Positions 8,377-15,758 of a stretch of 40,667 nt of DNA are shown in pieces. The notes beneath the pieces are model-generated. The model ran no database searches, was not told where the DNA came from, and saw only the letters and a list, made by a program, of their open reading frames with translations. Made by a program: the position numbers and the translations under genes. Position 1 is the stretch's first letter; each line of letters opens with the position of its first letter. Where the stretch lies: NCBI GenBank assembly GCA_013359265.1, contig JABWCD010000040.1, positions 1-40,667 of the forward strand, read 5' to 3'. The stretch comes from Candidatus Hydrogenedentota bacterium. GTDB taxonomy: Bacteria; Hydrogenedentota; Hydrogenedentia; Hydrogenedentales; SLHB01.

Positions 8377-8646
8377 ATGAGAATCGTTTGGCACGAAGAA
8401 AAGCGGCGCCAAAACCTTATCAAGCACAAGCTCGATTTTCGCGACGCCGCTGCGGTTTTCGATGGTCCGACATTCACAATTGAAGATGACCGCCTGAATT
8501 ACTATGAACAGCGTTGGATTACGTCGGGACTGTTGAACGGACAGGTCGTCCTAATTGTCCATACAGAAACAGGAAACACAGTACGCATCATTTCGATGCG
8601 CAAGGCAACTCAATATGAACAAATCCTCTTCTTTACGCGCCTCTAA
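8377..8646 (+). CDS. brnT: BrnT-family ribonuclease toxin
   Basis: The 89-residue protein matches the BrnT (DUF497) family: start MRIVWHEEKRRQNLIKHKLDF, seen as WHEEKRRQNLIKHKLDF, then AAAVFDGPTFTIEDDR, RWITSG, VVLIVHTE, and the end RIISMRKATQYEQ. BrnT has an RNase fold related to RelE and blocks translation when free. The catalytic-type residues of the family (N-terminal Lys/Glu region, Arg and the RIISxRKAT segment) are present. The start ATG 8377 is chosen over an earlier in-frame ATG at 8353, which falls inside the operator and upstream of the likely transcript. The antitoxin gene overlaps its end by 32 bases. Confidence 0.92.
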   Translation: MRIVWHEEKRRQNLIKHKLDFRDAAAVFDGPTFTIEDDRLNYYEQRWITSGLLNGQVVLIVHTETGNTVRIISMRKATQYEQILFFTRL

Positions 8647-8935
8647 AAAAAGCGGGCCTATGGTCAGAAACGTACCGCCGGAGTACGACGAGTACCCGGA
8701 GTTGACACAGGCAGACATGGACCGGGCCAAATTCCGCATTGGTTTCAAGCCAGCGACGCGCAAGCAACGAATCACAATTCTGCTGGATACCGGTGTAATC
8801 GAGTATTTCAAAGCAAAGGCGGGCGCGTCCGGCTATCAGTCGTTGATCAATGATGCGTTACGCCAAGTTAAGGATCGTGACAGTTTGGAAGACGTTGTAC
8901 GGCGGGTAGTCCGTGAGGAGCTTCGGCGTAAGTAG
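8615..8935 (+). CDS. brnA: BrnA-family antitoxin (DUF4415)
   Basis: The 106-residue protein fits BrnA. A flexible N-terminal half (PPEYDEYPELTQADMDRAKFR) binds toxin, and a C-terminal DNA-binding part of ribbon-helix-helix type follows, with RKQRITILLDTGVIEYFKAKAG and SGYQSLINDALRQ. BrnA neutralises BrnT and represses the operon. The ATG at 8615 lies within brnT in another frame; this overlap is usual for the pair. The tail (DSLEDVVRRVVREELRRK, 18 residues) extends beyond the core helix. The family assignment is strong; the partnership follows from overlap and family knowledge. Confidence 0.9.
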   Translation: MNKSSSLRASKKSGPMVRNVPPEYDEYPELTQADMDRAKFRIGFKPATRKQRITILLDTGVIEYFKAKAGASGYQSLINDALRQVKDRDSLEDVVRRVVREELRRK

Positions 8936-9000
8936 CTGCGCTGCTGCCCGCAATTTCGCGATTTGTGTTCGCAGTCTTATTTTCCGCGGAAAGGAATTCC

Positions 9001-10098
9001 ATGACCAAGAGATACACCATCGCCATGCTCGAAGGCGATTGCATCGGCCCCGAGATCATGCGTGAGGCGGTGAAAGTCTTGCGCGCGATCGAGCAACATA
9101 CCGGCGTGACGTTCGACTTGCAGTACGCGCCGTTCGGCGGGCAAGCCTACTTCGATACGGGCAAGGCGTTTCCCGACGAAACGAAGGCGGTCTGCGACAA
9201 GGCGGACGCGATTCTCAAAGGCCCGATCGGGCTTAGCCACGCGGACTCGCAGAAGATCCCGGTCGACGAACAGCCCGAACGCGGCGCACTGTTGCCGCTC
9301 CGCCGACGTTACAACACCTTCGCGAATTTTCGCCCCGTGTATCTCCCGCCGGAATTGGCCCACTTCTCGCCGCTCAAACCGCGCGTCGTCGAGGGCGGCA
9401 TCGATCTGATGATGATCCGCGAACTCGTCGGCGGCCTGTACTTCGGGCGCAAAGAAGAAGGGCGCAATGCCGAAGGCAAACGCTACGTCAACGAGGTGCT
9501 CGAGTACGACGAAGACCAAATTCGCCGGATCATGCACATCGCGTTCAAGGAGGCGCGCAAACGAAAAAAGGTGTTGCACAACATCCACAAGAGCAACGTG
9601 CTGAAATCAAGCGTTCTCTGGAACACAGTGCTCGACGAAGTCGCCCCGGAGTATTCGGACGTGACGGTCAAACACGTGATTGTCGATGCGGCCGCTACCG
9701 CACTCGTTCTAAACCCGCGCCAATTTGACGTGATGGTGATGGAAAACATGTTTGGCGACATCCTGAGCGACCTCGGAGGCGGTCTGCTGGGTTCGCTGGG
9801 GCTTATGCCCTCCGCCTGCGTCGGGCCAGAGAAGGCCTACTACGAGCCCTCCCACGGCTCTGCGCCGGACATCGCGGGGAAGGGCGTGGCAAACCCTTAC
9901 TCCATGATAGGGTCCGTGGCGCTCATGCTCGAGAAAAGCTTCGGCATGGAGAAAGAAGCGCAGCGCGTCATGGACGCGATGCGGAGCGTGTTTGGCGCCG
10001 GCTACACGACGGCGGACCTGCGAGACCCGGAGGGCAAGTCGCAGGTCATCGGCACGTCGGAATTTGGCGACAAGGTGGTAGCGGCGCTGGCCGGTTAA
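9001..10098 (+). CDS. leuB: 3-isopropylmalate dehydrogenase
   Basis: This 365-residue beta-decarboxylating dehydrogenase oxidises and decarboxylates 3-isopropylmalate with NAD+, the third step of leucine synthesis. Diagnostic segments are GDCIGPEIM, RELVGGLYFGRKEEGR (RELxGGxYFG favours LeuB over isocitrate or tartrate dehydrogenases), the catalytic Lys in HKSNVLKSSVLW, metal-binding Asp residues in ENMFGDILSDLGGGL, and EPSHGSAPDIAGKGVANP for the cofactor. The start is ATG 9001 after GGAAAGGA. It stands alone: leuA, leuC and leuD are not in the window, and no leader peptide or T-box-like structure is evident in the 65 bases upstream. Confidence 0.92.
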   Translation: MTKRYTIAMLEGDCIGPEIMREAVKVLRAIEQHTGVTFDLQYAPFGGQAYFDTGKAFPDETKAVCDKADAILKGPIGLSHADSQKIPVDEQPERGALLPLRRRYNTFANFRPVYLPPELAHFSPLKPRVVEGGIDLMMIRELVGGLYFGRKEEGRNAEGKRYVNEVLEYDEDQIRRIMHIAFKEARKRKKVLHNIHKSNVLKSSVLWNTVLDEVAPEYSDVTVKHVIVDAAATALVLNPRQFDVMVMENMFGDILSDLGGGLLGSLGLMPSACVGPEKAYYEPSHGSAPDIAGKGVANPYSMIGSVALMLEKSFGMEKEAQRVMDAMRSVFGAGYTTADLRDPEGKSQVIGTSEFGDKVVAALAG

Positions 10099-10151
10099 CG
10101 CATCCGGGGTCATATTCAATAAAAACCATAAAATCGCTCGATATTTTGAAC

Positions 10152-10180
10152 TTGACGGTTATCTGCCCACAGGATATAGT
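10152..10180 (+). promoter_or_regulatory. sigma70-type promoter for the ATPase-TPR gene
   Basis: TTGACG (10152-10157) and TATAGT (10175-10180) are 17 bases apart. Transcription would begin near 10187 and leave a leader of about 115 bases before the chosen start at 10301. Confidence 0.65.
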
Positions 10181-10182
10181 AC

Positions 10183-10216
10183 CCGCCGTTCCCACGGCGG
10201 TGTTACTTTCGGTAAC
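10183..10216 (+). other. two consecutive hairpins in the 5' leader of the ATPase-TPR gene
   Basis: CCGCCGT (10183-10189) pairs with ACGGCGG (10194-10200) over a 4-nt loop. Immediately after, GTTAC (10202-10206) pairs with GTAAC (10212-10216) over TTTCG. There is no T-run, so these are not a terminator. The predicted transcription start falls at the first stem, so they could stabilise the 5' end or control translation. Confidence 0.45.
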
Positions 10217-10300
10217 GTGTGGGCTGTACATTTTCGCGTAGTCTTCCCTAATGGCCTGCCTGCGGAGGCTGGCCAAATCTTGGGACGGGGGGTTGGGACT

Positions 10301-12745
10301 ATGGCAATTCACGGGGCAGTGAAGGCGCTGCCGATCCTGGTCGGAACGCTGGACGAGTCGCGCGCGCCAGACTTGGTGGTCGGCCGGGCAGAACTCGTCG
10401 CGCGCCTTTGGGACTTGGTCCGGGACGGGTGCGTCTGCGTCACGGGCGCCCGCCACATGGGAAAGACGTGGACCCTCAAGCTTGCCGCAGCCAGGCACCC
10501 CGACTGGGTATCACCCGTCCTCATCGATACAGGCGCCTGCCAGACCGTACCCGAATTGGTCTGGCGCATCGCGCAGGCCCTGGGCCGTGCCGGTGTCGTT
10601 CCGCGCGATTGGTACGCCCGCGTCGACCAGTGGTACACGAAGTTGGGCGTGGCCAATACGGACGGCAAACCCGCCGCGCCCTGGGCGATGGTGCTCAACG
10701 GCACGCTCCAGCACGCTTCCATGCACAGTGGCGCGACCGTGCCCACGCTCATACTTGACGGGTTCGGCGCGTTCGTACACCGGTTGCACCAATCGGGCGC
10801 GCGCGATACCACGCGCCGCTTCATCGACGCGGTTGCCGCGTTTCCAAACGATTGGCCGCGCCTGCGGTGCGTTATCAGCGGGTCCGGCGAGCTCGATGAG
10901 GCGTTACGCGCCACTTACGGCGACCAACCGGGCAGCACGCTCTACGCCGCGTTCTCGAAATTCGACGTGCCGCCGCTCAGTCACGACGACGCGCAGTACC
11001 TTGCCGCGTGCCTGCTGAAGGGCGAATCCGTGCCGTGTTCCGACCTTCACGAGGTGGCGGAGGCAGTTGCGACGACGACGGGCGAGAACCCGTTCCTGAT
11101 ACACAACACAATCGACTGGATGGCGCGCTTTCAACCGGGCGTCTGGACGCCGGACCGCGTGCGTGAAGTGCCTACCGTCTTGTGGATCGAATCGACCGAT
11201 GCCGACGACACTGGGGTGCCGGACGAGTCATTGCAGGCGAGCGACGCCGACGACGAACTGGCGCGCGCTGCGAACGTGTTGGAGACCCTGTCGAAACCCG
11301 TGCCCGAACCGCTGGCCGCGGAAAGCCCGCGCGGCGCGCAGCCGAACCCGGTACTGAATCTCCCCCCCGCGTTTGTGCTCTTCAAAGACCAGACCGAGGC
11401 CGAACCGCACCTGCGGACGGCCAAACCGGAACCCGCCGCGCCACGCGTAGAGTCGAGCGCCCTGACGCGCACCTGGCGGCGCGTACAGTCGCTCGCGCAG
11501 ATTAAGTCATACGTGCCGACAACGCCCGCGTCGTTCTACGTTGCGCACGTCGAAGGCGACCCCGCGGACGGACGCAAGGCCGATCCACCGTCGTTCGTGG
11601 CGTTTACGCACGCGGAAGCATCGATCAACGGCATGCAGGCGCTTGCCGAGGCGCGCAAAGCGTTGCTCGAACTCGAAGACACGGCGCCCATTCTTGGAAT
11701 TGAAAGCGACGATTCACTATTCCGCAGGGGGTCGTCGCATCTTAAACGCGCCCACTATGACGCGGCACTGGACATGTTTCAGGAACTGGCCCGGCGTTTG
11801 CGCTCGGGCGAATCGGCGGAAGTCGCGGCCGGCGCGCTGCTGAACACTTCGTACGCGCTGGCGCGACTGCGGCGCCACGAAGAATCCATTGGCGTGGCGG
11901 ATGCGCTCGTGCGGCAATACGGCGAAGACGGCCGCGCGAACGTGCTCGCATGCGTCGCGATGGCCCTCGTCAACAAGAGCTCGAGTCTGATCGCGCTCGG
12001 CCGCGGTAGAGACGCATTCGACGTATGCCGCGCGCTGCTCGCGTGTTCCCCGCAGGACATCGACAGCATCTTCACCGAGGCGATTGTAAGCGCGCAGTTC
12101 AACGCCGCGTTCGCGCTCGCGCAACTCGGCAAGGAAGACGAAGCGCAGACCGCCTATACCGCAGTCGCCGAAGCGTGCAGCGCGGCAACCGGCGAGAGCA
12201 TGCGGCGGCTCGCCGCGGACGCGCACTATAACGCGGCGATTCTCCATCTGAAGAAGGAGCGCCGCTTCGAAACCATCGAAGCGTGCGAATCCGCGATCGC
12301 GCGGGATGCTCAGCACGTGCGCGCCCACTCGTTGCGCGTGTCAACCTACCTTCAGCTCAATCTTGTCGGCGAGGCGATGGCTGCGATGTCCGACGCGTAC
12401 ACCGCATTCGCTCCAGACACGCTGCAACGGGCGGCGCTCGTCGCTGACGTGCTGCGCGAGGCAATGGTCAGCGCGGGTCTTATTCCGATGCTGGTGCCTG
12501 CGCTGAAGGAAGACCCGGGCGCGCTTGCCAGCGGCATCGTACTGTGGCTGCGTCGATTGATGCCGCTCGATCCCGCCATCGCGCCACAGGTGAGCGCCGC
12601 CGAACTGGCCCTGCGGCCCCTCTGCGAGCGCGACGCCACGGCGCTGGCCGCGCTCGAGGCCGTTCGCGCCGCGCGCTACGCCGCCTTGGGCAACCTCACC
12701 GCGCTCGAAGCGCTGCCGGAGGATTTCCGCTCGTTCTTGCGCTGA
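10301..12745 (+). CDS. P-loop ATPase with C-terminal TPR repeats, function unknown
   Basis: The 814-residue protein has a STAND/AAA-like ATPase module at about residues 15-290. Walker A reads GARHMGKT near residue 52, a Walker B-like strand reads TLILDGFGAF near 152, and a sensor-like strand reads RCVISGSGE. The Walker B Asp is followed by Gly, not the usual Glu, so hydrolysis may be slow or absent. Residues 300-420 are acidic, Pro/Ala-rich and probably disordered. From about 470 onward there are several TPR-like helix pairs (FRRGSSHLKRAHYDAALDMF, ALLNTSYALARLRRHEESI, AQFNAAFALAQLGKEDEA, AHYNAAILHLKKERR). No signal peptide is visible. ATG 10301 is chosen with a G-rich ribosome-binding stretch; a GTG at 10217 is less likely. 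It has its own promoter and is not in an operon. ATPase-plus-TPR proteins often act as regulated switches, but no specific role can be assigned. Confidence 0.75.
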   Translation: MAIHGAVKALPILVGTLDESRAPDLVVGRAELVARLWDLVRDGCVCVTGARHMGKTWTLKLAAARHPDWVSPVLIDTGACQTVPELVWRIAQALGRAGVVPRDWYARVDQWYTKLGVANTDGKPAAPWAMVLNGTLQHASMHSGATVPTLILDGFGAFVHRLHQSGARDTTRRFIDAVAAFPNDWPRLRCVISGSGELDEALRATYGDQPGSTLYAAFSKFDVPPLSHDDAQYLAACLLKGESVPCSDLHEVAEAVATTTGENPFLIHNTIDWMARFQPGVWTPDRVREVPTVLWIESTDADDTGVPDESLQASDADDELARAANVLETLSKPVPEPLAAESPRGAQPNPVLNLPPAFVLFKDQTEAEPHLRTAKPEPAAPRVESSALTRTWRRVQSLAQIKSYVPTTPASFYVAHVEGDPADGRKADPPSFVAFTHAEASINGMQALAEARKALLELEDTAPILGIESDDSLFRRGSSHLKRAHYDAALDMFQELARRLRSGESAEVAAGALLNTSYALARLRRHEESIGVADALVRQYGEDGRANVLACVAMALVNKSSSLIALGRGRDAFDVCRALLACSPQDIDSIFTEAIVSAQFNAAFALAQLGKEDEAQTAYTAVAEACSAATGESMRRLAADAHYNAAILHLKKERRFETIEACESAIARDAQHVRAHSLRVSTYLQLNLVGEAMAAMSDAYTAFAPDTLQRAALVADVLREAMVSAGLIPMLVPALKEDPGALASGIVLWLRRLMPLDPAIAPQVSAAELALRPLCERDATALAALEAVRAARYAALGNLTALEALPEDFRSFLR

Positions 12746-12812
12746 TGCAATCGCCCGCGTAAACGCGCCTCACTCCGGCAATAGGTCGCTTCGATACCCG
12801 GCGGCGGCAGAA

Positions 12813-12992
12813 TCTAAGAGGCTCTAACAATAATAACGTCTTTGCGTTTACCCCGAAGGGGTTTCGGCGCGCAGCCTAGGGGTTGGCCCGCCGAAGTCGC
12901 TTCGACGCAGGCGGGGCTACCCTGGGTACCAACCACCCGCATTAGGGAATGTACCCTGAAGGGGTTTCAGCATTAATGTTAGAGGCTCTAAG
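12813..12992. repeat. palindromic REP/MITE-like intergenic element with flanking 11-bp direct repeats
   Basis: AGAGGCTCTAA occurs at 12817-12827 and 12981-12991 as exact direct repeats, and CTCTAACA (12822-12829) is the inverse of TGTTAGAG (12977-12984). Inside are two similar copies of TACCC[C/T]GAAGGGGTTTC (12849-12865 and 12952-12968). Between these lies a GC-rich palindromic core around GGTTGGCCCGCC and GGCGGGGCTACCC, with GGGTACCAACC closing it. The ACCCxGAAGGGGT and CCxAGGGxTTGGC/GGCTACCCTGGGT pattern resembles intergenic repeats I recall from planctomycete-like genomes; I could not search. The right direct repeat contains the stop codon of the glycosidase gene. Confidence 0.7.
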
Positions 12993-15474
12993 AGTTGGCT
13001 TCCGGCTCCGGCTCGAGGTAAATCGGTTCGCTGGCTTTCGTGCGTATTTCGAGTAATTCGCCTGACGCCGTCGTAGCGCCCGCGCCCGACGATACTCGGA
13101 CCGCGCATTTCCACGGATTCACGAGTCGGAGCGTGCTTCCCGCTTCGCTGAGTATCCGCACGTGCTCCACCTCTCCATTCGCGCAGGACGCGCTCACGAG
13201 AAACGCGCCAACCGCCCGCAATGTCTCGAAAGAAGCCGCACGGTCGAGCGGCCAATTCGGAAACAGGCGAATCGTGCCTGTGTAACTCTGCATCAGGCAT
13301 TCGTTGATCACGACCGGTAATCCGAAATTCTCGAACCAGATGCCCATTGGCCGCATGAAGTCGAACGGCGTCGTGTCGTCGTAGCGGCCGTGGACTTGCA
13401 TCACCATGTCGGTGCACGTGCCGTTTTCCAGCAGGCAATAGTCGATTTGCCGCTTGAAACGCTCCAAGTCCAACAAGCCAAGCCGCGCGGCCTGAAGATT
13501 GAGGAATACCAGGTCGTTGCCGCCCTCGTTCCGGTGGTTTCGATACGAATTGACCAGGATGTCAAACACATCCTTTGGCGAATGCAGCCCGTGGTCCTCG
13601 CCGGGAAATACCGTCATGAGACTGTTCGGCACGTTGTACACAACCTCGGAGTGCTCGCCCGGCACCGACACAAACACGCGTCCGCGCGGGGACTCCGCGG
13701 TCGGATACTCGGGAAAGTGGTCGAGGATGTCCCGCACGTCACGAATCGTCTCCTCCTCGCCCTTCTCAATATCGAGCACCCGCGTCGCCTCGAGGTACGC
13801 CTTCATCACAAACTTGATCAGCGTCAAGTCTACCAAACAATCGCGGTTGTACTTGAAGCCGGGCCGCAGCCCATACAGTTCCGGCGGCACCGTCGGAAAT
13901 ACGTGGTACCTGTCGTCACCCCACTGCGGTCCATGCGCTTCCGGACGCTTCATATAGTCCACAAGAAACAGCACCGCATCGCGAATCGGCACAAACGCCC
14001 TCTCGCGCAGAAACGCGTCGTCCATCGTGTAGAGGTAGTGCCACCACAGTCCCTGGACGGTCCACGGGGTCTCGCAGATTTCCCATCCCCACGTCGGCAC
14101 GGGATACGGCGACATCGTCATTTCGACCGGATACGCCGAGTGCGGAAAGTACGCGCCGCGCAGACCGTAGTACTCGCGCGCCCATGTCCGGCTGACCGGC
14201 AGCAATCGCTCGACCAGTTCCACGTACGGCAGGTTCTTCTCGACACGGTTGCTCGAGAACGGCAGCCAGAACGCCTGCTGCGCGTTGTAGTTCATGTGGT
14301 AGTCGCCGTGCCACGCTGTGCCGATCCGGCGATAACTCCAGTTGGCGAACAGGCCAGGGCAATTTACCCCCGCCTTCGCGGAACAGTTCAGGAAGTAATG
14401 GTTCCAATACCAGACGCGCTCGAGTGACTCGTCATCGAGGGCAATGCCCGACCGGCCCCAGTACGCTTGCCAGACATCCTCCGAGCGCTTCACCGCCAAC
14501 GCGAACGCATCGCTCGATGGAGCCGGTACCCTTCCCGCGGGTTCGCCCACGTCCACCGCGAGGCCTTCATCGAGTTGCACGCACGCCAAAAACGGATCGG
14601 ACGAAAGTATCGACCGCTCCAACAACCCCATCGTCTCTGGACGGCCCTCCCAATCCAACCGTTCTGTCGCTACGAGACGTCCGCTCGACCGTACCGACAA
14701 TCGAAACGCACGGTCCTTTTCGCTGGCTACGCCGGGCTTGCCGTCAACCGGGCGGTTGAACGGCAACACCTGACGAAACGAAAGCGTCGATTCGACTTCA
14801 TTCCCGCTCGTTTGATACGGCGGAATGTCCGTTGGCGTGTCCGGATCCGGAATCAGGCGCACCCGCCCGAAGCAATTGGGAATCGGTTTGCTCTCGGCAT
14901 CAACCAGCCGCGCCCACAGCCGGTCGGCCTCCATATCGACGAAAAGCAGCAATCGCGCGGGCGCTCGCTCGATCAAAAGGTTGACCGCGCACATGCCCGT
15001 CGCAATATCGAGCCGGTATCCCAACAACTCCACACGGCGCCGATCGAATCCCAACAACAGCGACCCGCAGGGAAACGGCCTCGGATAAGGTTTGTCGTAA
15101 TTCTCCCGCGACATACGCAGATACTCGCGGTACCACGGGTCCGTATCCAGACTCGGCGCGTCGCTCGGAATGGCCTTCACCTTCGCGAACACTTCCTGGA
15201 ACGTGCCAATCTTCTCGCGGTTGTCTTCCGCTATGCGAATGTCCCAAACGTCGTTGTGCCCGAAGTGTACGACCACCGCATCGGGACGCGTCGTGACGAC
15301 CGCGCCCAATCCGCCGTTGCCCAACAACGCCCCTTCAAAAAAATCTGGCCCCGGCCGCTCCAGCACAATCGGGTGCAACGCCGCGCGCGCCGATAGGTCG
15401 ACGCTACTTTCACTGGCCGACGCGGCCACGCGTATGGCAACAGCCAAAACAATCCCCGCGGTACGCGTGCTCAT
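12988..15474 (-). CDS. Secreted GH95-like glycoside hydrolase
   Basis: The 828-residue product starts with a signal peptide (MSTRTAGIVLAVAIRVAASA), so it is exported. The N-terminal beta-rich domain includes EGALLGNGGLGAVV and HFGHNDVW. The central (alpha/alpha)6-type part includes NCPGLFANWSYRR, WHGDYHMNYNAQQAFW, LPYVELVERLLP and WHYLYTMDDAFLRE. The C-terminal beta domain has LMQSYTGTIRLFPNWPL and VGAFLVSAS. This order and these motifs parallel GH95 and relatives (alpha-L-fucosidases or galactosidases); the substrate is uncertain and the match appears distant. ATG 15474 is chosen because it begins the signal peptide and has a GGGGGGAA ribosome-binding site; the frame extends 15 codons further without one. 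The TAG stop lies inside the right direct repeat of the 12813-12992 element. Confidence 0.7.
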   Translation of the reverse strand: MSTRTAGIVLAVAIRVAASASESSVDLSARAALHPIVLERPGPDFFEGALLGNGGLGAVVTTRPDAVVVHFGHNDVWDIRIAEDNREKIGTFQEVFAKVKAIPSDAPSLDTDPWYREYLRMSRENYDKPYPRPFPCGSLLLGFDRRRVELLGYRLDIATGMCAVNLLIERAPARLLLFVDMEADRLWARLVDAESKPIPNCFGRVRLIPDPDTPTDIPPYQTSGNEVESTLSFRQVLPFNRPVDGKPGVASEKDRAFRLSVRSSGRLVATERLDWEGRPETMGLLERSILSSDPFLACVQLDEGLAVDVGEPAGRVPAPSSDAFALAVKRSEDVWQAYWGRSGIALDDESLERVWYWNHYFLNCSAKAGVNCPGLFANWSYRRIGTAWHGDYHMNYNAQQAFWLPFSSNRVEKNLPYVELVERLLPVSRTWAREYYGLRGAYFPHSAYPVEMTMSPYPVPTWGWEICETPWTVQGLWWHYLYTMDDAFLRERAFVPIRDAVLFLVDYMKRPEAHGPQWGDDRYHVFPTVPPELYGLRPGFKYNRDCLVDLTLIKFVMKAYLEATRVLDIEKGEEETIRDVRDILDHFPEYPTAESPRGRVFVSVPGEHSEVVYNVPNSLMTVFPGEDHGLHSPKDVFDILVNSYRNHRNEGGNDLVFLNLQAARLGLLDLERFKRQIDYCLLENGTCTDMVMQVHGRYDDTTPFDFMRPMGIWFENFGLPVVINECLMQSYTGTIRLFPNWPLDRAASFETLRAVGAFLVSASCANGEVEHVRILSEAGSTLRLVNPWKCAVRVSSGAGATTASGELLEIRTKASEPIYLEPEPEANS

Positions 15475-15758
15475 TGTTCCCCCCAAATGCGCCGCCTGGA
15501 AAGGCGGCCACGCGGCCACCCGACGCTCAATTGCGGCCCGAAGACTTCACGACCCATCCGCAGCCCAAACGCCTAGCGCATTTCAAGGTTGGGTGCACCG
15601 CGTGCTCGTGCTCCTCATCGTACTCGATCTTTTCGAGAATCGAGTGCGAGCACGATGACGCCTCAGGAGCAGGAGCGCGAAACAGTCGGTGAGCTCAAGT
15701 TTGAATTGCTCCAATCGCGTTGCAGTGCGGCGCGACTACTACTTCCTGGTTGTGTGTC
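15475..15758. repeat. intergenic stretch with a Cys-Thr-rich (TACTCG/GTGCTCG) imperfect palindrome
   Basis: Between the glycosidase start and the DUF2339 stop there is no convincing gene. ACTCGAT (15622-15628) pairs with ATCGAGT (15639-15645), and the flanks carry repeated GTGCTC/GAGCAC units (15601-15614 and 15646-15655), so about 15601-15660 could form an imperfect hairpin. The repeated CGTGCTCG/TACTCGAT vocabulary resembles dispersed intergenic repeats, but only one copy is present here. Nothing else notable was seen. Confidence 0.45.

Noticed and set aside
10217-10300. GTG 10217 as the ATPase start
   Set aside because: It lies against the leader hairpin and lacks a ribosome-binding site; ATG 10301 has a G-rich upstream stretch and begins the recognisable protein.
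13390-14427. 345-codon open frame on the plus strand, inside the glycosidase gene
   Set aside because: The product is Arg/His/Val-rich low-complexity shadow sequence, and the minus-strand glycosidase is coherent over its whole length.
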